From the NCBI GenBank assembly GCA_003600225.1, contig QZFT01000049.1:1-62841 (forward strand): a stretch of 62,841 nucleotides of DNA. The letters are read 5' to 3'. Position 1 is the first letter of the stretch, and the number at the start of each line of letters is the position of its first letter. The notes below the pieces were generated by a model. The model was not told where the DNA came from and did not search any database. It saw nothing but the letters and a program-made list of their open reading frames with translations. Of this stretch, positions 17,701-24,456 are shown piece after piece. The position numbers and the translations under genes are program-made. The DNA comes from Pseudonocardiaceae bacterium YIM PH 21723. Its GTDB lineage: Bacteria > Actinomycetota > Actinomycetes > Mycobacteriales > Pseudonocardiaceae.

Positions 17701-18356
17701 TTCCAGTAGGCGACGTTGAAGCCGGGGTCGCGCAGCACGTGGTTCGGGAACAGCGCGGGGACCTGGTCCACCCAGCGCTGGTCGGTGAACAGCTGCCGGT
17801 CGGGCGCCACGATCGCGTCGTGCCGCAGCCGCTCGGCCCAGAAGTCCAGGAACCCCTCGGAGCCCGGGCCCACGGCGATGAAGCCGAGGTTGAAGATGCC
17901 CGAGCCCATCACGTCGGTCTCGGCGGGCAGCCGGCCGTCGCGCGGGAGGGGCTGCAGGAAGTGCGGGGTCAGCACGATGGAGTGCTGCTTCGCCAGCTCG
18001 GACAGCTCGGGCATCGGGGCGTAGACCTCGATGTCCGGGTCCAGATAGATGGCGACCTCGGCCGTGCGGCGCAGCTCGCGCAGCAGGTACGGCTTCACCG
18101 CGGTGGCCAGCTCGGTGATGTTGTACGCGGTGGCCATCCGCAGGAATTCGTCTCGGTCGAGGCCTGCGGTCTCAGGTCCGACGAACCGGACGCGGGCGGG
18201 CTGCCCCGAAGAATCGGACGCAGCGGCGCCCACCCCGTCGAGAACCAGTACGACTACTTCGTGGTCCGGGTGCTGGGCCAGGTAGGACCTGGCCAGCACC
18301 TTCGCCGCGGGTAGGTAGTTACGCGCGACGATGGTGCAGGCGAGTGTCTCAGGCAT
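14703..18356 (-). CDS. Trifunctional fusion: two glycosyltransferase domains and an FkbM methyltransferase
   Basis: A 1217-residue protein with four parts in order. Residues about 1-330 form a GT8/GT24-like nucleotide-diphospho-sugar transferase fold with a metal-binding motif (IYLDPDIEVY). A linker follows, then residues about 420-800 form a GT-B group-1 glycosyltransferase (FDFNSIGQRKNPWG, LHRSEGFGLTVAEAM, VISTDYSSTTEFL). Residues about 840-970 are coiled-coil-like. Residues about 990-1217 are an FkbM methyltransferase (TFLDIGAHVGYHSL, VVAIEANPETAEL, SLIKVDLQGRDHRAL). It probably builds and O-methylates a surface glycan. It overlaps the upstream gene by eight bases and precedes the acyltransferase, so the cluster is likely one transcript. 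Parts with these activities are usually separate proteins. Confidence 0.85.
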   Translation of the reverse strand: MPETLACTIVARNYLPAAKVLARSYLAQHPDHEVVVLVLDGVGAAASDSSGQPARVRFVGPETAGLDRDEFLRMATAYNITELATAVKPYLLRELRRTAEVAIYLDPDIEVYAPMPELSELAKQHSIVLTPHFLQPLPRDGRLPAETDVMGSGIFNLGFIAVGPGSEGFLDFWAERLRHDAIVAPDRQLFTDQRWVDQVPALFPNHVLRDPGFNVAYWNAHERPVDRAADGTPTAGGRPLRFYHFSGYRPERPWQLSVHSARNPRVVLSDHPVLAELCHAYGEQLKAGGYDRALDDVPYGFAKAADGSALPSAVRRLYRDEWIKAEKKDKPLPPHAFGPDAADFRAFLTAPGEPTEAGAGLNRYVMLVWRSRPDLQTAFPQPCGRDAADFKAWCRTSGIREKQLPDWALPEDQSFEEPHPEFGVNVLGYLTAELGVGEMGRIVHDAIAAAGIPVASVVEDKMVYNRTALQGPSTQGSPRFPLSLLAVNADQTQVVLEHHPEVGHHRYRIGLWAWELEDFPKAMHPAFDLVDEVWTVSEFCAKAMSEHATVPVKAIPVPVRDPGPVQLRERTADDPVRFLFAFDFNSIGQRKNPWGVVEAFQRAFPDRDNASLLIKAINGKKNTDAAERLRLAAAGDPRITLIEHYLSVADLNALYTESDAYVSLHRSEGFGLTVAEAMVRGMPVISTDYSSTTEFLSADTGWPVPYELIEVGIGHPPYPADAVWADPDLDAAAAAMREIAGDPAEARRRGQAARAHLLSTRGMDQAARWMREQLEQAHQTWLRGGEIPMPETDPMEPLRNAREALRWRAEADADAKNPFAPALRKAVLRAVDHYDVHQRRVLAALMDGVEGTVGEVTGRLTARIAELEARLDSGLSAATSVSTETGVQLAELRGELEAAGVREQSLRADVDAAHAEAIGALERVDDTGQLMLDMFGERDVRLDQVEGVAAQNASDLRATERALAARHAPVPPGTRVVVCDAGVLLVPQDDVVAPWLAYHRSWEVEEAELMAQLVGTGTFLDIGAHVGYHSLRLLNHTHGPSRVVAIEANPETAELLQRNVIANLSAATAERVSVLAVAAWDEPGIVHLHQVEAGNSGDHRVSADGAGVEVPAVRLAEQPEVSKDRVSLIKVDLQGRDHRALRGLTEIIERDQPNVVLEYCPEAIEELGDNPAQVLADYRRYGYRIRVVGDPAEYTDTELVAKARAAESGFVTLWLYP

Positions 18357-19416
18357 CAGCCTTGTGCAGCTCCAGCTGCTTCTTGATCGAGTCCTTCAGG
18401 AGCGCCAGCGCCTCGTCCTTGGTCTTGGCGTTGGCCTCCATACGGACGATCTTGCCGTTGCTGGAGTAGAAGGCGCGGAGCTGCCAGCTGCCCTTGGTGG
18501 TGTCGTACTGCGTGCCCTTCACCCCGGCAGGCAAGCCGGTCAGTTCAGTGGCCTGGTTGCCGAGAGTGATCCTGAGCAGCTCGGCCGGCACAGCCTTGGC
18601 CTTGGCAGCGTCCGCCGCCTTGGCGATTGATGCGGAGACGTACTTGCCGTTGCCGAGGTCGAAACCTGTGACCGTGACGTCGCTGGCTCCGGCGGTCTTG
18701 TAGGCGGCAACCTCTTCCTTGACCAGGATGTTGCCCGACTTCTCGATGTCGGTAACGGTCTTGTACTCCGGGAAAGCCTGTGGCGTAGGGCCCAGATCGG
18801 CGGAGTCCAGAGGGCCCTTCGGCTTCGGCGCCTCGCTGGACGCAGCCGGGGTGTTACCACCACCGGGGTTGCCCGAGTCGCGGCCGAACAGCCAGTAGGC
18901 GCCGAAGGCGATACCGGCCAGCACGACCAGCGCGACCACGATGCCGATGACCTTCTTGCCACCGCCACCACCGGAGTTACCCGAATCGAAGACGTCGGGG
19001 CCCTGGGACAGCCAACCGGGGTTGGCGGCCATGGGCGGCAGTTCGGCACTGGCCCACGGCGGAGCGCTGCTCGCGTCCGGGGCGGTGTTCGCGTAGTTCG
19101 GCTGCTGCGCGGCCGGGTTCGCGACGACCTGGGTGGCCTCGGGGTGCGCGGGGGGCGGCGGCGGCGGCGGAGTGGCCGGCGCCTGCTGCTGCGGCTGGTA
19201 GTTGGTGGACACCACCTGGGTGGCGTCCGGGGACGGCTCGTCGTTCTGGGTCTCCCAGCGGAACGGCGGCGGGAATGCGTCACCGCCACGTCCCTGCTGT
19301 GGATTGCCGACACCCTCGGCGATGATCTCGTCGCGCTGGCGACGGTAATCCTCCGCTGAGATCTGTCCGGCGGCCAGCAGGTCGTCGAGCTTCCTCAGTT
19401 CCTCTTGCCAAGCCAC
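18349..19416 (-). CDS. SHOCT-like membrane protein with Pro-rich linker, paralogue 1
   Basis: A 355-residue protein. The N-terminal helical hairpin (MAWQEELRKLDDLLAAGQIS, AEDYRRQRDEI) resembles a SHOCT-type oligomerisation motif. A long Pro/Gln/Ala-rich linker at about 45-145 follows, including the motif ATQVV twice. One membrane helix lies at about 155-175 (KKVIGIVVALVVLAGIAFGA). An extracytoplasmic alpha/beta domain follows. The topology is N-in/C-out. It is paralogous to the 19510-20370 gene. The overlap with the glycosyltransferase fusion start suggests a shared transcript. A sensory or scaffolding role for envelope glycan synthesis is inference. Confidence 0.75.
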   Translation of the reverse strand: MAWQEELRKLDDLLAAGQISAEDYRRQRDEIIAEGVGNPQQGRGGDAFPPPFRWETQNDEPSPDATQVVSTNYQPQQQAPATPPPPPPPAHPEATQVVANPAAQQPNYANTAPDASSAPPWASAELPPMAANPGWLSQGPDVFDSGNSGGGGGKKVIGIVVALVVLAGIAFGAYWLFGRDSGNPGGGNTPAASSEAPKPKGPLDSADLGPTPQAFPEYKTVTDIEKSGNILVKEEVAAYKTAGASDVTVTGFDLGNGKYVSASIAKAADAAKAKAVPAELLRITLGNQATELTGLPAGVKGTQYDTTKGSWQLRAFYSSNGKIVRMEANAKTKDEALALLKDSIKKQLELHKADA

Positions 19417-19509
19417 CGCTACGACCCCTTTACCCCGTCCGACGTCGCCGACATTGTGCCCTTATTGATGCACACCACGTGGTCCGGGGTACCCCACCAG
19501 GTCACCGGG

Positions 19510-20370
19510 TCAGGTGACGGGTGCCTTCTTGACCGTCTCGGACACGATGGTGACGAAGTGGGCGAGCGCTGCGTCGACCGGAGTATCGGCCTTCTCAACT
19601 GCGCCGATGCGCACAACCTGGCCTCCGGAGGAGTACACCGCGCGGTGCACCACCCCATTGGCTGACACCTCACGCAGCACCGTGACGCCGGCGGGCAGCC
19701 CGCTCTTCTCCACCACGACCAGCTTCTGCGCCTTGTAGATGTCCACCAGCTTGGCGGTCAGTTCCTTGGCCGCCGGAGCGTCCTTGGTGTTGACGGTGAC
19801 CAGCGAGCTGTCGACGTTGCCCGCCTGGGCGAGCAGGCTCACGTTGTAGCCGATCCCGGTGGCCCCGGCCTGCTTGAACGCCTGGACCTCGGCGTCCGAG
19901 TAGGGCTGTGCGGTGAGGCCCTCGACGACCTGGCCGGTCGCGGGCTTGGCGGTCTTGTCCGAGGCGCTGTCATCGCCGGAGGTCGCGTTCAGCACGAACC
20001 ACCAGACACCGGCCGCGATCAGCACCAGCACCACGAAACCGATGATGATGCCGCCCCGGCCAGAGGGCTGGCGGGAGTTGCCGCCGCCGAAGACCTCGGC
20101 ACCGTCCAGCGTGCGCTTGTCCGGGTTCGTCCAGTTGCTCAGCTCGTCGACCGGCGGGAACGGGGATTCCGCAGGTGGGGACGTACGCAGCTCGGGCTTG
20201 GCCCCCGGGTGACGCACGATCTGCGTCTTGTCCGGGTCGTCCGGCTTCTTCTTCGCGGCGGCAGAGGCCACGGAGAGGATTTCGTCGGCCTTTTGCTCGT
20301 ACTCCTTGGGAGTCAAGCGTCCAGCGGCCAACGCGTCATCCAGTTCCCGGATCTCCTCTTGCCAGCTCAC
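19510..20370 (-). CDS. SHOCT-like membrane protein, paralogue 2
   Basis: A 286-residue paralogue of the 18349 gene with the same order: an N-terminal WQEEIRELDDALAAGRLTP hairpin, a shorter linker containing KTQIVRHPG, one membrane helix at about 105-127 (GGIIIGFVVLVLIAAGVWWF), then an exported domain ending in KKAPVT. Alignment to the paralogue sets the start at GTG 20370, with AAAGGA upstream; the longer open frame begins with residues that have no counterpart. The exported domains share the pattern AYxxAGAxxVxVxxxDL. No enzyme motif is visible. It diverges from msrA. Confidence 0.75.
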   Translation of the reverse strand: MSWQEEIRELDDALAAGRLTPKEYEQKADEILSVASAAAKKKPDDPDKTQIVRHPGAKPELRTSPPAESPFPPVDELSNWTNPDKRTLDGAEVFGGGNSRQPSGRGGIIIGFVVLVLIAAGVWWFVLNATSGDDSASDKTAKPATGQVVEGLTAQPYSDAEVQAFKQAGATGIGYNVSLLAQAGNVDSSLVTVNTKDAPAAKELTAKLVDIYKAQKLVVVEKSGLPAGVTVLREVSANGVVHRAVYSSGGQVVRIGAVEKADTPVDAALAHFVTIVSETVKKAPVT

Positions 20371-20466
20371 TGCGGACACGTCCTTTGTCGGTTGTGTACT
20401 GGTCGGACTGGGCAGTCTAAGCATAGTTGTCCCGCCCGCCTATCAAGACGTACTTAGGCTGGTCAT

Positions 20467-21048
20467 ATGACGTGGCATCCCGCGCTTGTGACCCGTACCG
20501 CGCACGCTGTCTTCCCGGAACGTTCGCTCATTCCGCCCTTTCTGGATCACCTCCGCACGGCTGTTTTCGGGATGGGCTGTTTCTGGGGCGCCGAGCGGCT
20601 GTTCTGGAACCTCCCCGGCGTGTGGGTCACCGCCGCCGGATACGCCGGTGGTGCCACGCGGAACCCGACCTATCGCGAGGTGGGGTCGGGCAACACCGGA
20701 CATGTGGAAGCCGTGCTGGTGGTCTTCGACCCGGCACAGGTGAGCTACCCGGACCTGCTCGCCGTGTTCTGGCCGGAGCACGACCCCACGCAGGGCATGC
20801 GCCAGGGCAATGACGTCGGTAGCCAGTACCGCTCGGCCATCTATTACGCGGACGACCAGCAGCGGGATCAGGCGCTGGCTTCCAGAGCCACCTATCAGAA
20901 GGCGCTGCGCAATTACGGCCACGGCGACATCACCACGGAGATCAAGCCGCTGATCGATTTCTGGTGGGCCGAGGACGAGCACCAGCAGTATTTGTTCCGC
21001 GAGCCGGCCGGCCACTGCGGACTGGAGCGAACCGGCGTGCGGACCTAG
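20467..21048 (+). CDS. msrA: Peptide-methionine (S)-S-oxide reductase
   Basis: A 193-residue cytosolic enzyme that reduces methionine-S-sulfoxide in proteins and free methionine after oxidative damage. The catalytic Cys38 is in [20 protein letters not shown]-like ([13 protein letters not shown]), FWPEHDPT and [14 protein letters not shown] are all present. The C-terminal GHCGL supplies a probable resolving Cys. The N-terminal extension before the core is about 30 residues longer than in E. coli-type short forms, as in other actinomycetes. It is monocistronic, between the membrane-protein paralogue (divergent) and the protease-lectin gene. Confidence 0.93.
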   Translation: MTWHPALVTRTAHAVFPERSLIPPFLDHLRTAVFGMGCFWGAERLFWNLPGVWVTAAGYAGGATRNPTYREVGSGNTGHVEAVLVVFDPAQVSYPDLLAVFWPEHDPTQGMRQGNDVGSQYRSAIYYADDQQRDQALASRATYQKALRNYGHGDITTEIKPLIDFWWAEDEHQQYLFREPAGHCGLERTGVRT

Positions 21049-21121
21049 GCCAGGTGGCGGCAATTCCGGGGCAGCGTCGAAAGGACGCGGTAATCCGGTT
21101 CTCGCTGCCTAATCTCCCTGC

Positions 21122-22525
21122 ATGCGACCAGGCACCTGGATCTCCGCGTTCGCCGCGACCGTCATGGCCTGCGGTGTGCTCAGCGGGACCGCGACGGCGA
21201 TCAGTGGCGGGCAACCGGTGGCGACGGGTGCCTTCTCCTACGTGGTGAAGGTGGAGTCCGGTGAGAACCGGCTCAACCAGTGCAGCGGCGTGCTGATCAA
21301 CGCGCGGTGGGTGCTGACCGCGAAGGACTGCTTCGGTGCGGAGAACACCGGGTTCGCGCTGGTCGGCGGCAAGGAACGCAAGATCACCGCGATCGAGCGG
21401 CATGCCGGGCGCAATCTGGCCGCCGCCAAGCTGGATGCCTGGGTCACCGATATCGAACCGGCGACCATCGGCACCGCCGCGAAACCGGACGAGTCCCTCC
21501 AGGTCATCGGGTACGGCCGCACCGCGGACGAGTGGATGCCCGACCGGCCGCACATCGCCACGGCGACGGTGAAGTCGGTGCAGGGCGACACGGTGAACAT
21601 CGACGGCCCCGGCGTCTGCAAGGGCGATGCCGGTGGGCCGCTGGTGCGCGCCGATGACGTGGTCGCGTTGCACAGTGCCTCCTGGCAGCAGGGTTGCTAC
21701 GGCGCGCAGACCGCCGGCTCCGGCGCGGTGGAGACCCGCCTCGACGACCTGGGTGCCTGGCTGTTCCAGTACCAGCAGGACAGCCCGCGTGGACCGATCA
21801 CCGGGCCGGGCGGCAAGTGCGTGGAGACCCCGCAGGCGAGCATCATCGGCGGCACCGACCTGCAGATCTACGCCTGCAACGGGGGCGGCGGCCAGCAGTG
21901 GATGGTGCAGCCCGACCACACCATCCGGCTGGTACCCAAGTGCATCGACGTGGTCGGCGGCGGGACCGCCAACGGCACCAAGATCCAGCTGTACAAGTGC
22001 AACGGGACCGGTGCGCAGGTCTGGACGATCGGCACCGACGGCAGCGTCCGGGCTTTGGAGAAGTGCCTGGATGTGCCGGGGGCCAGCACGACGGACGGCA
22101 CCGACCTGCAGCTGTACACCTGCAACGGCACCGCGGCGCAGGTCTGGAAGTACCAGGGCAAGACGTTCACCCTGAAGGCCAAGTGCCTGGACCTGGCCGG
22201 CGCCAAGCTCGTCGACAAGACGCCGATCCAGATCTACACCTGCAACAAATCCGCTGCTCAGCAGTGGGAGACCGCGCCGGACGGTTCGATCCGCACGGTG
22301 GCCCGCTGCCTGGACGTCGCCGGGGGCAAGGGCCCGGCCGTGCAGATCTACGACTGCAACGGGACCGCCGCCCAGCAGTGGGTCCCGGTGACCGGTGGCG
22401 CGCTGAAGAACCCGGCCACCGGCAAGTGCCTGGACCTGCCGGGGGCGGACACCACGAACGGCACCAAACTGCAGATCTACACCTGCAATGGCACGGCCGC
22501 GCAGAAGTTCACGCTGCCCGCCTGA
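21122..22525 (+). CDS. Secreted S1-like pseudoprotease fused to six ricin-type lectin repeats
   Basis: A 467-residue exported protein. The signal peptide (about 1-26) is followed by ISGGQP, the position of the activation-type N-terminus of trypsin-like proteases. The protease fold is recognisable, but all three triad positions have changed: Asp69 replaces His in WVLTAKDCF, Asn98 replaces Asp in NLAAAKLD, and Ala170 replaces Ser in CKGDAGGPL. Residues about 220-467 carry six QxW-type repeats (QQW, QVW, QVW, QQW, QQW, QKF), i.e. two beta-trefoil lectin domains. The molecule is therefore probably a carbohydrate-binding, non-proteolytic protein. Homologous GDAGGP proteins are known in Streptomyces. 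Confidence 0.85.
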   Translation: MRPGTWISAFAATVMACGVLSGTATAISGGQPVATGAFSYVVKVESGENRLNQCSGVLINARWVLTAKDCFGAENTGFALVGGKERKITAIERHAGRNLAAAKLDAWVTDIEPATIGTAAKPDESLQVIGYGRTADEWMPDRPHIATATVKSVQGDTVNIDGPGVCKGDAGGPLVRADDVVALHSASWQQGCYGAQTAGSGAVETRLDDLGAWLFQYQQDSPRGPITGPGGKCVETPQASIIGGTDLQIYACNGGGGQQWMVQPDHTIRLVPKCIDVVGGGTANGTKIQLYKCNGTGAQVWTIGTDGSVRALEKCLDVPGASTTDGTDLQLYTCNGTAAQVWKYQGKTFTLKAKCLDLAGAKLVDKTPIQIYTCNKSAAQQWETAPDGSIRTVARCLDVAGGKGPAVQIYDCNGTAAQQWVPVTGGALKNPATGKCLDLPGADTTNGTKLQIYTCNGTAAQKFTLPA

Positions 22526-22572
22526 TCAGGGTGTTCTCAACAACCGTCAGGGGGTGGGGTCTGGTGGTTGCC

Positions 22573-22834
22573 GAAGGATGGCTTTGGACGGGAGACGGGT
22601 GGCGGGTGAGGTCTTTCCTGCCGGCTTGTTGGGTGGGGGCACGCCTGTCCGGGTTTTCGGGGCGCAGGTTTCGGCGATAACCGGCCACTGTCCACTGTGT
22701 CCATCCATAGTGGACGCCCACGTCGTGGGATTCACCGGCGTGTCGGCCCGTTTGCGCACCGTGTCGCCCTCGTCCATGGCTCTGAAAGACGCTTTACGTG
22801 CTCCCAGAGCGCGGAAAGCGTCTTTCGGGGCCAT
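22573..22834 (+). repeat. Mosaic intergenic repeat, copy with a GAAAGACGCTTT hairpin
   Basis: Modules in order are: the end module (GAAGGATGGCTTTGGACGGG), CTTTCCTGCC and GTGGGGGCACGCCTGT, a CCACTGTCCACTGTGTCC block, CGCACCGTGTCGCC, and a terminal palindrome GAAAGACGCTTT (22784-22795) paired with AAAGCGTCTTTC (22815-22826), extended by CATGGC/GCCATG. The same module order occurs near 30921 and, inverted, near 46319, but with another hairpin at the end. It fills the gap between the convergent lectin and arginine deiminase genes. Confidence 0.75.
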
Positions 22835-22924
22835 GCCGGCTGAGTCAACGTCGACGTGCCGCGAAGGCACCCGCCAGCCACTCACCGGGCAATGGCCCTG
22901 TGTGAGTGACCGGCGGTCCGGTGA

Positions 22925-24178
22925 TCAGACCAGCGGGGCGCGGTCCAGCGGGCAGGACATGCAACGGGGGCCGCCGCGGCCGGAGCCGAGCTCGGAGCCG
23001 CTGATGGTCAGCACCTCGATGCCGTCCTCCTCCATCCGGGCGTTGGTCTCCTCGTTGCGCTCGTAGGCGACGACCACGCCCGGCGCCAGGGCCAGGGTGT
23101 TGTTGCCGTCGTCCCACTGCTCGCGTTCCGCGGTGACCGCGTCCAGCCCGGTGTCGATCACCCGCAGCCGGTCGATGCCCATGGCGACCGCGGCCGCCTC
23201 CAGGAACGGTTCCGGACCGCTGACCAGGACGCCGCCCTCGCCGTCCGGGCGCATCGGGTAGGCGGTCAGCGAGTCGCGGATCGCCGGGTACATGACCACG
23301 GCGTCCTTGTCGACCATGGTGCACACCGTGTCCAGGTGCATGGTGGCCCGCTCCTGCTTGATCGGCACCGCCAGGACCGTGGTGGCCAGGTGATCGGCGA
23401 ACACCGAGCGGGCGAACGCCTCGGCGCCGGCCGGGGTGGTGCGCTCGCCGACGCCGATGGCCAGCACGCCGGGGGCCAGCATCAGCACGTCGCCGCCCTC
23501 CAGAGGCGCCGAGTGCGCGCCGTACGCGCGGGCGGTGCGGGCGAACCGCGGGTGGTAGGCGTAGATCAGGTCGGTGAGTGCCGTCTCCCGGCCACGCGCG
23601 GGCATCGCGAGGGAGGTGATCGCCACCCGGTTGCCCACCCACACCGACGAGTCGCGGGTGAACAGCAGGCTGGGCAGCGGGTCGATGGCGAAGTCCTGCG
23701 GGTGGCTCATCTTGCGCACCAGGGACGCGCCCTCGGCGATCGGCAGTTCCTCGAAGGTCATGCCGGCCATCAGCACATCGGCCAAGGTCCTGGCGTCCAC
23801 GCCGGACAGGTGCGAGCGCAGCGCGTCGGACAGGTCGAGGCCGAGGCGGTGCTCGTCGATGGCCGACATCAGGCCGGCGCCCCGGGCCCGGGGGTCTTCG
23901 AGCGCCTGGACCAGCACGTCGGAGAACAGCAGCACCTCGGCGCCGCGGCCGCGGAGCAGCTCGGCGAACGCGTCGTGTTCCTCCTGGGCGCGGCCGACCC
24001 AGGGCACGCCGTCGAAGAGCAACTGGTCGTTGTTGCGTGGGGTGAGTCGCTTGAGTTCGTTGCCCGGCCGGTGCAGCAGAACCGCGCGCAGCGGTCCGAC
24101 CTCACTGTCCACCCGAGGCTGGGACTTCGGCAGAACCGGGGCGTCAACTCGTTGTGCAGTCACCGCACCAAGGTACAT
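22925..24178 (-). CDS. arcA: Arginine deiminase
   Basis: A 417-residue cytosolic enzyme converting arginine to citrulline and ammonia. The family pattern [19 protein letters not shown] opens the core. Substrate and catalytic motifs include [19 protein letters not shown], and the pair [12 protein letters not shown] with its catalytic His. The nucleophile Cys is near residue 406 in [12 protein letters not shown]. No arcB, arcC or antiporter gene is adjacent, so it is not part of a visible arginine deiminase ATP-yielding operon. ATG 24178 is weakly supported, and GTG 24163 is an alternative. It is divergent from the glycosyltransferase gene. Confidence 0.93.
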   Translation of the reverse strand: MYLGAVTAQRVDAPVLPKSQPRVDSEVGPLRAVLLHRPGNELKRLTPRNNDQLLFDGVPWVGRAQEEHDAFAELLRGRGAEVLLFSDVLVQALEDPRARGAGLMSAIDEHRLGLDLSDALRSHLSGVDARTLADVLMAGMTFEELPIAEGASLVRKMSHPQDFAIDPLPSLLFTRDSSVWVGNRVAITSLAMPARGRETALTDLIYAYHPRFARTARAYGAHSAPLEGGDVLMLAPGVLAIGVGERTTPAGAEAFARSVFADHLATTVLAVPIKQERATMHLDTVCTMVDKDAVVMYPAIRDSLTAYPMRPDGEGGVLVSGPEPFLEAAAVAMGIDRLRVIDTGLDAVTAEREQWDDGNNTLALAPGVVVAYERNEETNARMEEDGIEVLTISGSELGSGRGGPRCMSCPLDRAPLV

Positions 24179-24327
24179 CGGTACCCGGCGATTTGTACCT
24201 GTGAGTAATGCACTACACGATCGAAAACGCAGGAAATAGTGGATTGCAGCATCTATTCGTTAAGCAAATTCGACAGTTGACCATCACATCGTTGTTTGAC
24301 GATGGAAGCTGCGCGGACAAAAAGAAA

Positions 24328-24355
24328 AGGGACCAGAGCGCTTGCTCTGTTCCCT
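24328..24355 (-). terminator. Leftward intrinsic terminator in the arcA/glycosyltransferase gap
   Basis: Read leftward, AGGGAACAGAGC-aagc-GCTCTGGTCCCT is followed by TTTCTTTTTG, a textbook terminator. Yet the genes either side diverge, so no annotated gene needs it. It overlaps the -35 region of the rightward promoter. It may stop antisense transcription from the glycosyltransferase side into arcA, or end a small leftward RNA. Confidence 0.6.
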
Positions 24356-24370
24356 GGTTCAACTTATAGC
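24342..24370 (+). promoter_or_regulatory. Candidate promoter for the glycosyltransferase
   Basis: TTGCTC (24342-24347) and TATAGC (24365-24370) are 17 bp apart. Transcription would begin at about 24377, at the left edge of the RAE. The -35 half overlaps the leftward hairpin. Confidence 0.5.
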
Positions 24371-24377
24371 GCATAGG

Positions 24378-24397
24378 GGGGCTTGCGGCAAGACCCC
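24378..24397. promoter_or_regulatory. Rifamycin-associated element (RAE)
   Basis: GGGGCTTGCGGCAAGACCCC matches the published 19-bp RAE inverted repeat (GGGGCTTGCGGCAAGGCCC as I recall it) with a single difference. RAEs lie upstream of rifamycin-inactivating genes (glycosyltransferase, phosphotransferase, monooxygenase, HelR) in actinomycetes and link them to induction by rifamycins. Here it sits about 60 bp before a glycosyltransferase of the right family. Confidence 0.8.
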
Positions 24398-24456
24398 GGT
24401 GATCCCGCAGAATCCTCGGCCGAAGGGTCCTGAACTGCGGAAATGGGGGCACGGAA

